Source: Heliopora coerulea (lineage: Eukaryota > Cnidaria > Anthozoa > Scleralcyonacea > Helioporidae). Taken from it: 64,000 nucleotides of DNA. Below the pieces are notes generated by a model that was not told where the DNA came from, made no database searches, and saw only the letters and a program-made list of their open reading frames with translations. A program made the translations under genes and the position numbers. The stretch is from assembly GCA_030142905.1 (NCBI GenBank), contig JASJOG010000108.1, forward strand, positions 821,001 through 885,000, read 5' to 3'. Positions 42,901 to 57,900 of this stretch are shown here, piece after piece. Position 1 is the stretch's first letter. Each line of letters starts with the position of its first letter.

Positions 42901-45900
42901 TGAATTAAGCAAAGTCAATAATCAGCATACTCTAGCCAAATATTCGACCTTTGAAAGCATTACTTGAAGCATCGTATCCGAGCCAACATTTGCAGTCGAT
43001 AAAAGAAAAATTTATTGATACGGTCTTTTGAAATCGAATATGAAAGGGGAAATATGGTTTGGCATTAACCTCAATGTAAATGTCTTTTGGATAATTTCCG
43101 GAGTCTCGGGTAACAGAAGTTGCTCTTCCCTCGGCTTTGTCATCTTTTAAAGTCAACCAAATGTTACATAACTTTAAACTCAAAGAGGGTAGGGTGGGGA
43201 TAGTGCCCACCGTCCCGTTGTCACCCCACTTTGCTAACTGCCCAGTCAAGAACACGAAGAAACATCTTCACGATACCTTCCTTGTTCCAAACTGTTCGGA
43301 CGAGACGTACGTCTCGGTGGATTCACTGGATACGTTGAGGTTCGTCTGAGATTCTTTAGAAGGGGAAAAAATATTACGGTATATTAAGAGACGGCTGATT
43401 AAGAGAAGTTGGTCCAACCAAACATGCAGCCAAATCAGAATCCCCGAGTCGGAGACGTTTCCCTGGGCACTTCGTAGAAGTCATATTAATACGATTGAAA
43501 AATGAAAAATCCATCCAGAAAAATGTTATCCATGAAATGAGCCGACCAATAAAAAATCCGTACTTAGGACACGCCTTTCTTTATCTTCTTATTTTACTAT
43601 AATAAAAGATATTCGCCCGAAATCTTGATTATGAAATATGTGAATGTGTTTTCAACTCGTTTCTGAAGTCATTCAGTCGCCAAATAATGTGTTCATAAAC
43701 ATCCTATCAAGTTTTTCTGCCAGTTACCTCTGCACCTACACAGATTATACTCAGAAACACGAGAAGATATCGTTAACACTTATTTCATAGCATGTGCGCA
43801 TCAGTTTTCACTAATGCTGTCAGTAGATAAATCAAAGAATTGGTCGGCTAGTTTGCCCTCGCAATTAAGATGAATGGTTGGCCATTTGAACTTCCTGAGT
43901 AAGGATGGACGACTGGTCGTTTCACTCTGCTCTTGGTTCTGATTCTCTTTTCAAGAGAACTACCTCGAGCAATGTGTTTGGTAAGCCGGCACGAAAGTGT
44001 CACCGCAAAAAAGGGTAATCCGCGACCAAAAACATCAATCCATGGCAAGAAATTTAATCCATTACCACAGAACTTCGATACGTAACATAAAACTTCACTA
44101 TAAGGATAAAAATTTCAATCCTCAGGGACAAAGAATGTAAACTATGGCGGATAGATTAATTTTATTTCTGTGAATCTTGTATCTCACTACTTCTCGGCAC
44201 ATATTAGAAATGTCTAAATCCATTTCCTCGACTTCGAAAAAATATATTCTCTGAAAATGCCACGATCGTTCATACAACAACAATAAGGGAAAGAACTCTT
44301 AAAGGCACTTTGCGTAAAACACCGGGTAGAAATCGGAGATTACATGAACCATTTTAATAAAATAAATTTTCGTTGAAGCTAAAAAGCAATACTTACTGGA
44401 CCTCCAGAAACAGCTGAGTGAAAACTGATAGCGTTATCCAGTCTAAATATGGAGTACTTCTAAGAGACTTATAACCGTTCATTCGACAAAATTCATAGTT
44501 AACCAAAGCATTACCTTCGGGATAATGTCTAGCGTTATCTAATTGAATGTGTAGCGTTATCTAATTGAATGTCTAGCGTTATCTAACTGAATGTCGTAAC
44601 ATTATTCCCATGATGTTTATCTTGAGCTGATGGACTAACACGTTTTCTCCGTAACGTAAGTGTGTCAACAATATCAGCAATTCATTGCATATTTAGAGAA
44701 AATAGTTCTGAAGTTGGGGCAACGAGTTTATGAATGCTTCCGGTGAATGAAATAAGATCTTTTCAGAAGATACAAGACAACTAATCCCTTTAACATGAAA
44801 TTGAAATATGAAAGAAATTATTTCACCATATCAAAATATGTCGTTTATTTCTTTATATATCCTTTGACAAAATACTGTAGTAGCAGAGGACATTCTGTTT
44901 GACAACCAAAATTCCTGTTCTGATCATTGTTTCTTTCACCTTCGAGTACTTTAATGGGTGCTCGAATGACTGATTGACGTAATCCAATCCACGGATTAAA
45001 GTATTTTGACCACCTATTAAGATGTCTATCCGCATGTTAAAGTTATTTAAGTGCCTTTTATTGCAGTTTCTTCCAGCAGATTTGATAGAGTTTTCAGCTG
45101 AATTACAGAACTTTCTGCCATGTACACTTTGAGCCACCTCGGTCTACCAGCTGCGAATTACACAATCAACAAAAACCAGAAATTCTTGGTTTCTTTTCGA
45201 CCAATATGGTACGTTTTCTCCTTGATCTGAAATGCGGACCGTTTCGAAGTGCTAATAATGGTAATAAGATCGTCTTTCAAATAAAATAGCTTCTTAGAAA
45301 CAAACGCGATTTTAGTAGGTTTTACACTATCGCACACCATCTTATCATCCAATTCGTGTAAGCCAAATTAAAATAAATCGGGGCGAGCGTTTTACCGATA
45401 TATCGCCGGTAAAAGATGACGGAATTGCAAATCTTGAGACCTGAAGTTCACACAACCATCAGAAGCAGCATTCGTCAATCTGTACGTAGTGCTCTTTAAG
45501 TATTTTTGTCACTGCGCGCCATCATGTTTCGCAAAGAGTTTCCCGCAGCTGTTGCTTGGCTCTGAACTGTCTACGGCTAACATAAACGTACTGATCAATT
45601 TTCAAACATTGGTCATGTAAAGTTGAAAGACACATTAAGAAATATGAAATCAATGAAGGCCATGCAGTACACAGAGTTTGGTTGTTATAACAGACGCGGT
45701 TATTGAACAGATTTATTGCTTTTCCACCATCCAAATTGAATTTCCCGTGAGCCTGATGATGACAAGAACTTCATCACTTTCACAACCGTAAACCTCGTTA
45801 CAGGAATATTACAAGAAAGGTGATTTTCATACGAAAAGGCTTCCAATCTATGTGCTCGGTACGTAATTAAAAGCTGACGACCATGAACTAGCGGAATATA

Positions 45901-48900
45901 CAAAGAGAAATTTCGAAGGGAAATCTCATCTAAGTTATCTTTTTTTAGATCTGTTTTTCATTAAACTTGACTCTCCATGTTATCAAAATATGACGTACCA
46001 GAAATACTAAATATTTAACAACAATTTCAAAGCCATCTGTTCGATAGTTCTCAAGAATTACCAATTGTTGTTCAATTTATTATTCACAGCCTGCAACCTC
46101 CACAAATTGAATGCCACCAACATTGTCAAACAAGTCCCAGAGCTGTAAGCTGTGGGTATTACAACAAACTGTACCATGCCCTCAAAATGTCAAAACAGTA
46201 GATGCATTACAGGATCAAGTGTACGACAGGTTAGCAGCTTAATTTTCGCGGCTTCGCGCACAACTTTTCCATCCATTCTGTGGTTCACTACCAACCTTAC
46301 CTACTAAATCGCTTCAAATGGATATCAATATCACCGACTTCAATTCTTGTTTTAATTAAATGCTTCGTCGTTGGGCCTTCACCAAGTGGTCTGACCACCG
46401 GGACTGAAATTAGGTTCTTATCTCACGGCGGGATGGTTTATGATGGCATGTTTCTTCTGTTGCAAATCGTAAGTCTTACTGTTTACGTCACATCCGGCAG
46501 ACTTAAACCACAGGCTGGCACCTGGATTTCGTTCTTATCGCAACGAGAAATATACGGTAAGATTGAATGCATAAAATGACCCGGGTGGCAGAATTTATAA
46601 TAAAAGATTAAAACAAAAAAGCTGAATTAAAACTAAAAGTGATCACTGTCAATTTATTTTTTCACTTTAGCGATCAATAGAATTAAAGTTGTGTTCATCC
46701 GCATTGATCTAAACGACCATTTTCTTTTTTAAAATAACATTTTAGTGAACCGTTTTCTGACATACCACAATAAACTTCGAGACATCGGAAACTAGTTCGG
46801 AGAATTTTAGTGACCGGACAAATAATAGTTCACAGAACTCCATTGCTCTAAAGTACAGAAAATTCAGGGAGCAGTACAAGTATTGCGAAAATTTTCGTGA
46901 TCTAACACAGCACCTTAATAGTGCAAAGTAAGAACAACGTCACACGACGTCACATGACGTCACGTGACAAAAAGTGAACTCTTGTGAAATTATGAGTAGA
47001 AACATACAACGAAAATCAGAGACACACCTGTTACAATAGCCGGCTTCGGGGATTTCTCTGTCAACGTATCACTTTCTTCTGGCGTTGAAGATTCTGTAAC
47101 GTCTTGAACGGTACGTTTGATTTCATATCCACTAAATCAAACAGTTGTTTAAGAGAAAAATTAGTTTGACCATGAGAGTTAGCTCAAAAACGCTGTTTGA
47201 AACGTAACAAATGTTTGGCAAAAACGCCTCAAAGGGGGTTGAAATAACTTTAACGCGATATACAACCAAGACATCAAAGACTTCTTTTCATGTATGTCAG
47301 TTTCAAATCAATTTATTTTCACGAAGAACCACTATGACTTACATTTCTGCATCTTCATATTTCTGTTCCGGTCTTTTCGTAACCCTGTATTTTCCAACAC
47401 CAGAAACGGGCAACTTGGCTGCTGAGTCATCAATTCCGCCTCGTAGAGTCCTAGAGTCAACAAACTCTTTCTGGGATTTGGCAAGTTTTGTTGCGCTTGG
47501 CTCACGACCAGTACCTCGACCTGGTAATGAACGAACACCGACAGAAATTCATTATGAGGATGGGAAACAAAACAAAACAAACAAAACTAAGCAAAGCAAA
47601 ACAACGAAAAAAAAAGACAAAACAAAGCAAAATAAAACAAAAACCAAAGCACTAAGCAGAGGAACAAAACCAGTTGTTCCTGTTCATACCTTGGACAGTC
47701 AACATGGCAGAAGTGTTTACCACACCATCTGCATTTATAGCTTCACAGCTGTACTCTCCTGAATCTTCCACTTTACAATCTTTAATGACAAGAGTTTGGC
47801 TCGCATAGTCACTGCGCACGTCAAAGCGGCCTCCACTTTGCACTGGTTGCTCGTTTCTGTACCAGTTTGTTGTAAATCTGCTTTTGCTGACCACACGGCA
47901 GATCAGGCGAACGGTTGCACCGGCAAGGGCTTCTTTATCGCGTAAAGTCATCGTAAACTCAGGAAGTCGCTTTGAATCGTGACTTGAGGGAGCCACCAAG
48001 GGAGTAGCGGGTTTCTTAGCACGTAGTGTATGGGTAATTGGTCTGAAAGAAAATATTCAACAAACTATTATTAATGCTGAAATTTATTTTGGAATAGTAG
48101 AGTTACTCCTTTGGCCGGATGGTGGAAATGTGGTTGTAGTTAAATACTAGGTTAGAGAAAATTTATGACCTGAATTCTGAGGATACTATCCAACCTTCAG
48201 TTTTCGCAAAAGCGTATTTGATTTACAAAAAAAAAATTCAGCACCGTGCAGGAAGACCCGGGTGGGTTGGATCCTTAGCTGGATCACAACTCAAGTTCTA
48301 AAAATGATTGTCAAGAAACCATTGGCTTTCAATCAACATTCAAAGATGGCAAGATTTTCACGTCTTTTCAAACAATAACGATGTGTCATAGACCCTCAGA
48401 TCTCCTTTTAATGGGGCGCCTAACCCTGTTGGAGTAATCGACTGACCAAAGAGTGAGAGAGCCAAATAAATCCATGTAAATCCAGAGCAAGAAAAACTGG
48501 TAAAGAGAGCGGTTCGTACCTTTCCTTGATCGATCCTTGGTCACTGCCACTTGGACCATCACTTTCATCGCTGCTGATGTCGCCTGCTGTACAAGAAACG
48601 GAAAGTTGTATAAGAAATATAGTTTAATGCGATTTCAGTTTTCGAATCAACGTAATTTTATAGATCCTTATCACATTCTGCATTTTACTGTCAAATGCTT
48701 GCAATGAACAGACGAACTGGAGCTATGATGGACCAATGCTTGTCGGAGCTATGATGCTGCACTCAGAATGTTCTTATTTGAATTTACGTACAGCGGGTCC
48801 ATTAACTGCGCTGCGCTAGCTTAGAAGGTTTAATTTTTTTGATTATTTGTTTCATTTTGTATTTCAATTGTGTTTCTTCTTACTTTCGTTTCACGTTTAT

Positions 48901-51900
48901 TTTCATTGCCTTTCGTTCGCTTTTGTTTGGTTTCGTTTCGTTCTGTTTCTACGCAAACCATTTTAGGTCATGTTTATAATATCGGACAAAGCTTGAAAGC
49001 TTATCGTCGAAAGAAACTGCAGTAGGAACAAGAATCAGTAAAGACTTATTTCTAAAGTCAATATTTGGCCATTCTGCACACAGCTACCTACCTTTCACAA
49101 TCAACTTAGTAACGCACGAGGCTTTTCCTGCATCATTAGTAGCAATGGCTTTGTACGTTCCCTCGTCTTCATAGGTAACATCGTCTACAGTCAAAGTACA
49201 AACTCCGCCTTCATCTGTGTACACTGTAAACTTGCCGTTGGATATAATTGGTAATTTTTCTTTGTACCACCTCACGTCGGGCTTCGGGTCTCCAACAGCT
49301 TTGCACTCCATCCTCGCAGTGCAGGTGATGCAAGCGTCAACCATCTTGTTTGGTGTCAGTACAAATTTCGGTGCAACACCATCTCTTTCAGGTTCTAGGG
49401 AATCTTTAATGATGATGAAATTAGATGTGTGATCTAGGGAACACTGATCGTAAGGGTAAAAGCTGTGACAGTAAATAACCGAAACAACAGCAACAGCAAT
49501 AACAACAGAAGAGGGCATCAAAAACTGCAGCAATAATATCAATAGTAACAGCAACAAGAACAGCGGCAGCACAAGCAAAGACAACAATAATCACAACAAT
49601 AACAGCCAGAACCGCCACAAGGGAAACAACATCTGCAATCACGACGACAAGCACCACAAACAATAGAGCAGTAACAGAAGAAAACATCTGTGAAGTAATC
49701 AATTTTTGGTGCCACAAGATCTATAGATGGCCTGTCGAACATCACTTTGAGAAATGATGAATGATAATGTTAATAATTTTAATGATTAAGTTGACGATAA
49801 TGATGACGATTGATGAACATGATAACAATGACATCGTTAAAGGAAGAACAAAATGATAACAACGTTGATTATCATGATCCTAACACAATGGAAAGGACAA
49901 CAAAAATACTAATGATAAAAACAACACGCGATGATGCAGTCATTCCACAGTTCAATATCCACAGACGTCAGACATTTCTCACCTTCAATCTGTAGAGAAG
50001 CAGCACTTCGTGAATGGCCGACATCATTTCGCACAGTAACAACGTACTTCCCGGCATCTTTCTCGTTCACGTTCAAAATTGTTAGAGCGCAAAGATCACC
50101 TTCGTGTTCCAGTTTATGCCTGGCATCTTGTCGGATTTCTTTCCCGTCTTTTGTCCACTCAACCGCAGTAGCCGTGGCGCTCTTGTACCGACACGCGAAT
50201 TTTGCGGTTTTTCCAGAGATAACTGTTTTGCTTCTCAAGACAAGGGTGATTTGAGGAGGTTCAACGGACTGAGGCACCGATGAAGATACGCGCAGAGACA
50301 CTTCGTCCTCACTGTCATCGAATATGAATTCACTAGAAACCAGATATGGAGTTTTGTAGAGGTTATACGAGACATGATAAATATCACACATACAAAGCAG
50401 AGGAAGGGAAGAAAATGAAAAGGTAACCAAGACTGAGGCAATGTAAGGTAGACTTGCACGGAATAAAGAAGCATAAAATGAAGTAGAGCTTTAGACAGGA
50501 TAGGACAGGATGGAATAGCAAAGGGAAGAACAGGAAAGGTAGGTAGGGTGTGGTAGAATGGGATTGGATTAGGTAGGGGTGCGAAAAGTGATACTGGGTA
50601 GAGTAAGGTAGAATTTTTAAATTTTTTATTTAATTTTAAAAAACATATTAACCTAAATAACCTAATTAATTGATTAATTAATTGGTAAAAAACTTACAAT
50701 TAGTATTAAGGACAGAGGGTACTTAGAGGATATGCTAGAATAGGATAGGATAAGAAAGATTTTTTATATTTGGATTATTGAGGATAAAAAGAGGGGTTGA
50801 CAGAATATGGCTGTAATTACCTCGACGGAGATTTGGTCGTTAGAGGCTCCAAATCAGACTCACTTCCATCGGCAGAGCCTTCAAAACCGTGAACTTTAAC
50901 GAATAGCAAAAAGAAATGTCGTCAGGATGGCAGAGAAAACTCCTAATATGAAATTATTAACCAAGTATAAATCTCAATTTTTGTTGCTAACTTATTTATT
51001 AAAAATATAAAAACTATCATAAAAAGCCTTTCTTCTCCCTCAGTCATCCGAAGATCGTTGCATATTGGGGAAATAAATACGCTATAGTACAGTTTCTTCC
51101 TGATTTAAAAAGAACTTCTTCAAGTTTGCACGAATCAAAGTTATTTGTAGCAAACTCTTAAAGAATATAAATTCGTTTAGAGAACGGAAAAATTTCTGTG
51201 ATGAAACAAAATTTAAAAAATATTCTGTCGCTACTGCGTATTTAATACATAATTAGAAATAACTGATGCATGGCAATCTAAAGTATTTGAATAAAAAAGG
51301 TCACCTACACCAATTCTGAATGACCAGTGATAATAATCATAATCATAGCCATAATCCTAATCATCGGAACAATAATAATAATAATAAAAATAATGTGCAA
51401 TGTCTGTTGCGGCCTTTCCTGGCGGGGATGCTGGGCGCCCGTAGCAGGTTGAGACCCTTTCCACTCTCCTTAACTGGGTGGTGTGCGAGTTGTAATAATA
51501 ACAACATTTATAAAATTTACTAAGATACGAAACAGTATCCAAACGTACTTCTTTTCATCATACCTTCAACAAACATCTCGCAGCTGCACTGAATCTTGCC
51601 CTTGCTGTTACTCGCAATGCACTTGTACCTTCCTCGATCTTTGGTCGATATGTCCTTGATGACCAAAGAGCACAAACCAGTATCGTCAAACAGGAACCTG
51701 ACACGTTTACTGTCGGAGAGGATCTTGTTGTTCTTGTACCAGTCAATTTCAGGTTCAGGGTTACCTGCTCAGAACAAACCAAAATCAGCGTAAGTATTAA
51801 TATTGTACGTCAAATGACACAACGACAAGTCTTAATGTACAACGACATAACACCCCAACCGGTATAAAACATAACACAGGAACACAGTATAAGTCAGTAA

Positions 51901-54900
51901 TACAAAGTGGTACATACCCTTAACTCTAACATCAAAACGAGCAGCACTTCCTTCCACAACTTCGATATCCTGGAGTTTTTGAAGGAACTCTGGTTCACCC
52001 TGTTCATCGTCACCAACTTCATCATCTAGTCGCTCAAAAGCCTCTGACTCTACCTCGTGTTCGAGTTCAGTTTCCAATTCGGGTTGCATTTCCACAGCCG
52101 TTTCTTCCTGTGCCGCTGCTCTCTTCTCGACAAATTTTTCTGGTACTTTCTTGCCAAATCCTTTGGCTTTCCTTGAGTCTACGAACAAGCACATAATGCA
52201 AATTAAATGCGTTTAAACAGAAGATACGTACCGAAAGAATACGTTACTCCAGTTTTGTCATCATAGGTAAACCACGTGCAACGCCCTTGGCGCGCATGAA
52301 TTTAAAATTTCTAACCTTCAGACTTCATGACAAGCGCCCACAACTTTGTTCTCAAAAATGTCCGGTCAATTTTCCATGTACACGGAAACAAAGCTTATTC
52401 GCGGAAATTAGACGTCTGGGAAAGAACACTGCATCTAACTACGAGCTAGGAGACCCGGGTTCGATTCCTTGTCACCATGCACTCAAGGTCTTGACGTAAC
52501 TAAAAAGAAACTATTGCCTTTGTATCAACGTCAATAAACGGTTGGACTTTTCGCGTCTTCTCCGCTACGGACGTTAAATCATAAGTTTTTGGATCCCCTA
52601 TCAACTGGACGTCTAGCCTGCTAGGGTAACTCACTCACCAAAGGGTAAAAAAAGCCTTTTAAATAAAACAAAAAACCAAAAAATTTTAGGAAAGCAGTGG
52701 TGTCATTTTCATACCTGGTATGGTCACATTAAAAAGTTTAAACGAAGTTCCGCTCGTGCTCGATGCGGCACATTTATATACGCCAGCATCTTTTTGAGCG
52801 ACTCTGGAGATCCCCAGGCTGGACTGTGCTCCGGTACCTCCGATGGAAAGATGAGAAGTGTTGAGCAACAGTCGCCCATCCTTGTACCACTTCAATTTGG
52901 GTATTGGTTTTCCTTTGACGCTCACTTCGAGCTTTAACGTCCGACCTTCTTCAACCACTATCGGGACCTCTTGTTCTCCACCATCAAACACTGGAGCAGA
53001 AAGGGATGGCTTGATGTCTAATCTGGCCGTGCACTTGGTTTCCCCTGCCTCATTTCTTGCCAAACAAGTATAGCGACCGGCGTCTTTGGTATTGCAGTTT
53101 CTTACAAGTAAGGAATAAATTCCTTCGACTTCATTACTTTTGAGCGTAAATTGTCCCGAGTTGGAAATTTCTTTTCCTTCCTTGTACCATTGAATGGCTG
53201 GAGTCGGTGTTGCTTTGACCTTTACCTTCATGATGGCATCTTCGCCTTCACAGATATCAATGTTCTTCATCTTTTCTTCAAACTTTGGCTCGATCAGTAT
53301 GTCTTCTATTACTAGTTCAGTGCTGGTCGCCTCGCTGCCGAAATCATTGAACGCCACACACATATAAACACCACTGTCTTGAGCCTTCGTGTCTTTTATT
53401 GATAAAATGCAAAACTCGCCCTCTCTTAGCATTTTTATTCGGATATCCTGGTTGATCCTTTCATCATCCTTGTGCCACTCAATTTTCGGAGAAGGGTGCC
53501 CTTGAACTTTACATTGCATGCGAGCTGTCCTTCCGATTTCTGTTTTCACTGGTTGTAGGTCTTCGACGAAAACTGGCGATTGTCCTTCGGTTCTTGGGGC
53601 TACAAAAAACAGAAAAAGTTCCTTTTCAAAGCAAGAATTAAATTCTAACTATAAAAAAGTAGGACACTGCGAAGACAGTGTTAAATAGCGTAATAAAACG
53701 TTCACAGGTTGGTTACTGCCGTGACTGATCACAACGTGTTCCTGTTTCAGGACAAGTTTGACTCTCTGAAGAAGGGTCTTTGCTCGAAATTTTAATTATT
53801 CCTTCCAACATACAGTTCATACGTCTCGAGCATTCATTTTACCATAAACGTACCTTCTATTCCTACGTGATAAATCTTGCTTGCACTGCCAGCGATGCTT
53901 GACGCTACACATTTATAAACACCACCATCGCTCGGTTTCACAGCCAGCACCACCAAGCAGTATTTGCCACTTTTTCGCTCCAACCTTAGTCGACTGGATT
54001 GCGACACTGAAATATTGTCTTTGAACCACTTCAACCTAGGTTCAGGTTTCCCACTGACACTTACTTCTAAACGCAGTTCTTCACCTTCTTCCACTTCGAT
54101 GGGTAACTCGGCCGTGCCATCCAAAAATTCAGGAGGTACCTGTTTCTCCAGAATAGTTAAAGTTGACGAACAGAAAACGTGCCCTTGGCTATTTTTTGCC
54201 ACGAACTTATAACGGCCAGAGTCTTCTGGTTTACAGTTAGTGATCACAAGAGAGTATAAATTATTTTTGGCTGGTTTGTCCGTGATGCCAAATCGTCCAT
54301 CACTTTTTATCACTTTGCCATCCTTTGTCCAGGTCACCTCAGGTTCCCCTGTCACCCGTACTTCCAGTTTCACTGTCTCTCCTTCCCGTACATCTTTGTT
54401 TCTAAGCCTCTCCTTCAATTCCGGTCGTATAACTTCTTTCCTGATTATAACATCGGCAACAGTTTCAGCCACGCCAGCGCTGTTGCGGGCCACGCATTTG
54501 TATTTCCCTGAGTGTTCGGGTTTGGTGTATTTAATCTTTAGGGTACACAAGCCAGATACGTTATCGATTTTGATCTTCCTGCTTTCTTCGAGTGGTTCGT
54601 CGTCCTTGAACCACTCCACATCAGGAGGTGGTCGGCCACTGATGTCACACTGAAGTTTTAACGTGTCACCTTCGTTTAAGTCATAACTTTCTTTAAGCGG
54701 TTTATTGATTTTAGGTGAGTCTTGCTTGGCTTGTTTTTCTGAAATACAAACAATCGAGCATCTTTCTTGTCACGTCCATTTTAAAAATCAAATCGGGAAA
54801 GGCTGTTTTAAAGTTAATGGACATTATGACGATGAAAACTGCTTCGGAGCAGTTACGTTTAAAGCCTGATTTACAAGAGCAGCATACGTATAAGGTCAAA

Positions 54901-57900
54901 GGTCAAAGGTCAATACGAACGCCCCATGCCTTATACTTGGACTATGATCTTATGCTTATGATTATGCTTATGACGATCCTTTTATCGCAGGCTTGACTTC
55001 ATTCCTTTATTTTGCCTTTTGTTTTGTCCTTATGCTTATGCTTATGTTCACGTGTGAACCAGGCTTAAAGGCAATTTTGGACAAAGTAGCAGTTACGTCA
55101 CATCATTGTACAATACCATCGTCTGTCCGTCCGTTTGCCAGCCGGTCTGTCTGTCTGCTAGCGTTTCCCTTTGTTTGTTATCCTGTCTGATTGTTGGACT
55201 GTGACTGGTTGCCTGACTTTGAGTACCTGTATGACTGTCTGACTTTCTGTCTGACTGTCTGCGTGTTTGACTGGTTGCCTGGCTTTCTGACCGTTTTAAA
55301 AAGTTCAAAGGTTGGTAACCGCCGTAATTAATCGGCCTCGAGATCAATCACGACAGTTACCAACCTTTGAACTTTTTACGTTCTTCAAGTAATTTTTATC
55401 AACATGCGCGGCCGTGTTGTATTGAATATAAACATGGAAACATTCGTGTTCTTCAAAAATGGTAAAGATTCCAACGATTTTAGTCGAGAAAGTAGCACGA
55501 AAAGTTCATAAAAAGCAGTGTAATACAACTACTAGCGATTGTATCACATTTACAACAACTGATTGAACTTTAAATTCTTTTGTTTTCTTCCTCGTGAATT
55601 ATTAATGAGTTATCTAACACTGTTTACATAGTATCGTGTTTTTATATCTCTTTCTAACTATCTGTCTTGTTTGACAGGCTGCGTGAGTGACTGACTGGCT
55701 ACCTCCCTGCCGTCCCGTCCGTCAATCCGTCTGTCTCTACGTTTTTTTGCTCAGCAGCGGGTTCATTTCTCGGCCGCATTACCCCGACTTACCTTTTACT
55801 TCAACAATGAACTCCTTCCATGCAGTGCCTGCCGTTGTGCTCGCTTCACACCTGTACGTTCCGGAATCACCTCGTTTTAACTGACGCACCACAACATTGT
55901 GCTCGTCGTTCACTGGTTGTATCTTGACATATGCGTCCCCACGTAGCCTGACTCCATTCCTGAACCAAACAACTTCCGGCTTAGGGAACGACTTCACGGT
56001 CGCCCTCAGCCTTAGTTCATCTCCTTCGAAGAGCTCAAGAAGGTTCTCTTCTTTCCCAACAAAAAGCGGAACAGTGACGGCGCGGTCGACGTAAAGATTA
56101 GCGGAACACGAGCTCTTGCCCACGTCGTTCATCACTTTACATACATACGTGCCAATGTCTTCAGACTTGACATCTTCGATGATCAACTGGTACAAGTCTT
56201 CTTCGTCGACAGCTTCCTCAATAACGAACCTCTCACCGTTTTCGATCAACTTGTCTCCTCTGTACCACTCTACCTTGGGACTGTCCCTCGCGCGGACACT
56301 AAACATGGCCACTCCTCCCTGGCAAACATCAACGTCACTCATCTTCTCCGTGAAAATAGGCCGATCCCCAAGCTCTTCGGGTACTTTTCTGTCCTCAGTT
56401 TTAACTGAAAAGCAATCAGTGATGAGGTCAATATTCAGCCTGGCAACACATGGGACATTTAACCTGATATGAAATTGGCTGAACCCTTAGTTCGTCAGTT
56501 AATTTTACCTCCTCTCTTCAATTGGAGACCAATTAATAATGAAAACCACTCTTGCCTTTTAGCATAGAACTTTTTCTACTCTTACTTTGACTAACACCAG
56601 ACAATTTTATGGGTCAAAGACAAACGTCCCCATGGAAAGGGTTAATATATAAAATGAATGACACCCATATTTACTATCTAGCAAAAATACGCCGACCCCA
56701 CGAGCTCCTTTTCTTCTCAATTTTAGCTGGAAAGCAGTCGTTACGGGATTAACATAAAAAATGAGTACCAAGCGAGACATTCAGTACTTCCAACTTTAAC
56801 TCCCATTTTCTGGTCATTTTTCTCCACTTCACACTAATCGATAGATTTATATAAACGTGAACAACAGTTAAGATATTTGGCTCCCAATGGCATCTCATTT
56901 TAACTCAAACACACACCTGTGAACAAAATTTGGTTTCAAACATTAACTTACCATTGACATTCAGCTCAAACTCAATGCTAGATGTCCCAGCTGGACTAGT
57001 CCCTGCACATTTATATCTTCCTGAATCCAAGGAATTAGCTCGACTGAGTGTCATTGAATGTTCGTCACCATTCCTCGCAATCTTAAACCGTGTGTCACCA
57101 CGCAATCTCACACCATCTTTAAACCACGTGATTTTTGGTTCTGGTTTTCCTCTGACCTTGGTGGAGAACGTGATTTCGTCACCGTCGTTCACGTGGAAAA
57201 CTCCTTCGGACACACGGGTAAACTCCGGTGGGATAAAAGCCTCCTTCACGCGTAAACTAACTGCGCATGTGCTTTCCCCGACACTGTTCTTTGCGACACA
57301 TTTGTAACGTCCGGCATCCTCTGGTTTTGTGTCCTTGATTCTTAGTCGGTGAATGTCGTCGCCTTCCGACTCTATTTCGACGCAGTCGTCATCTTCGAGT
57401 AGTTTGTTGTCATGGTACCACTCAACTGCGGGCTCACCACTCAGCCGAACTGTAAAGATGGCTTCGTCACCTTCGTTGACGTCGGTATGCTTGAGTCTTT
57501 CCACGAATTGAGGTTTACGGACTGTCTTTTGAGGAGAGACAGATTTTCTTTCTTTGGCTTAAAAAAAATGAGGGTAAAATTTACTTCGAAACAACTATGG
57601 AGAAACATAGTTATTAGATAACATGAAGGCAAAATCATCTCCGCTACGGTAAATTTCTATTTTTTGCGACATACGCATGACTGCCATGACTGCCATGACT
57701 GCCATGAAAACCTAACCTCCAATGCAGAACGTTTAGAGTAAAAGCAAATTGAAAGGACTAAAAATAACCAAAAATAAATAACGGTTAATGAATAATTACA
57801 TCAGTGAAATGAGGTAATAAGACAGAAGTGCATAATAGTGACTGTGAGTAACAACTATTTTGTTCAAAGTAACAAAAGTCATGAAGGAGTATCACTGATG

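Larger units (their letters stand above)
43354..47027 (-). other. Large intron (3.7 kb)
   Basis: No exon or gene recognised. It holds a 22-bp triplicate (44528-44594) and a CRE-like cluster (46938-46968). ORFs here are short and unsupported. Confidence 0.55.

Noticed and set aside
46280..46579. 99-codon plus-strand ORF in the large intron
   Set aside because: No domain, no codon structure and no splice partners; likely chance.
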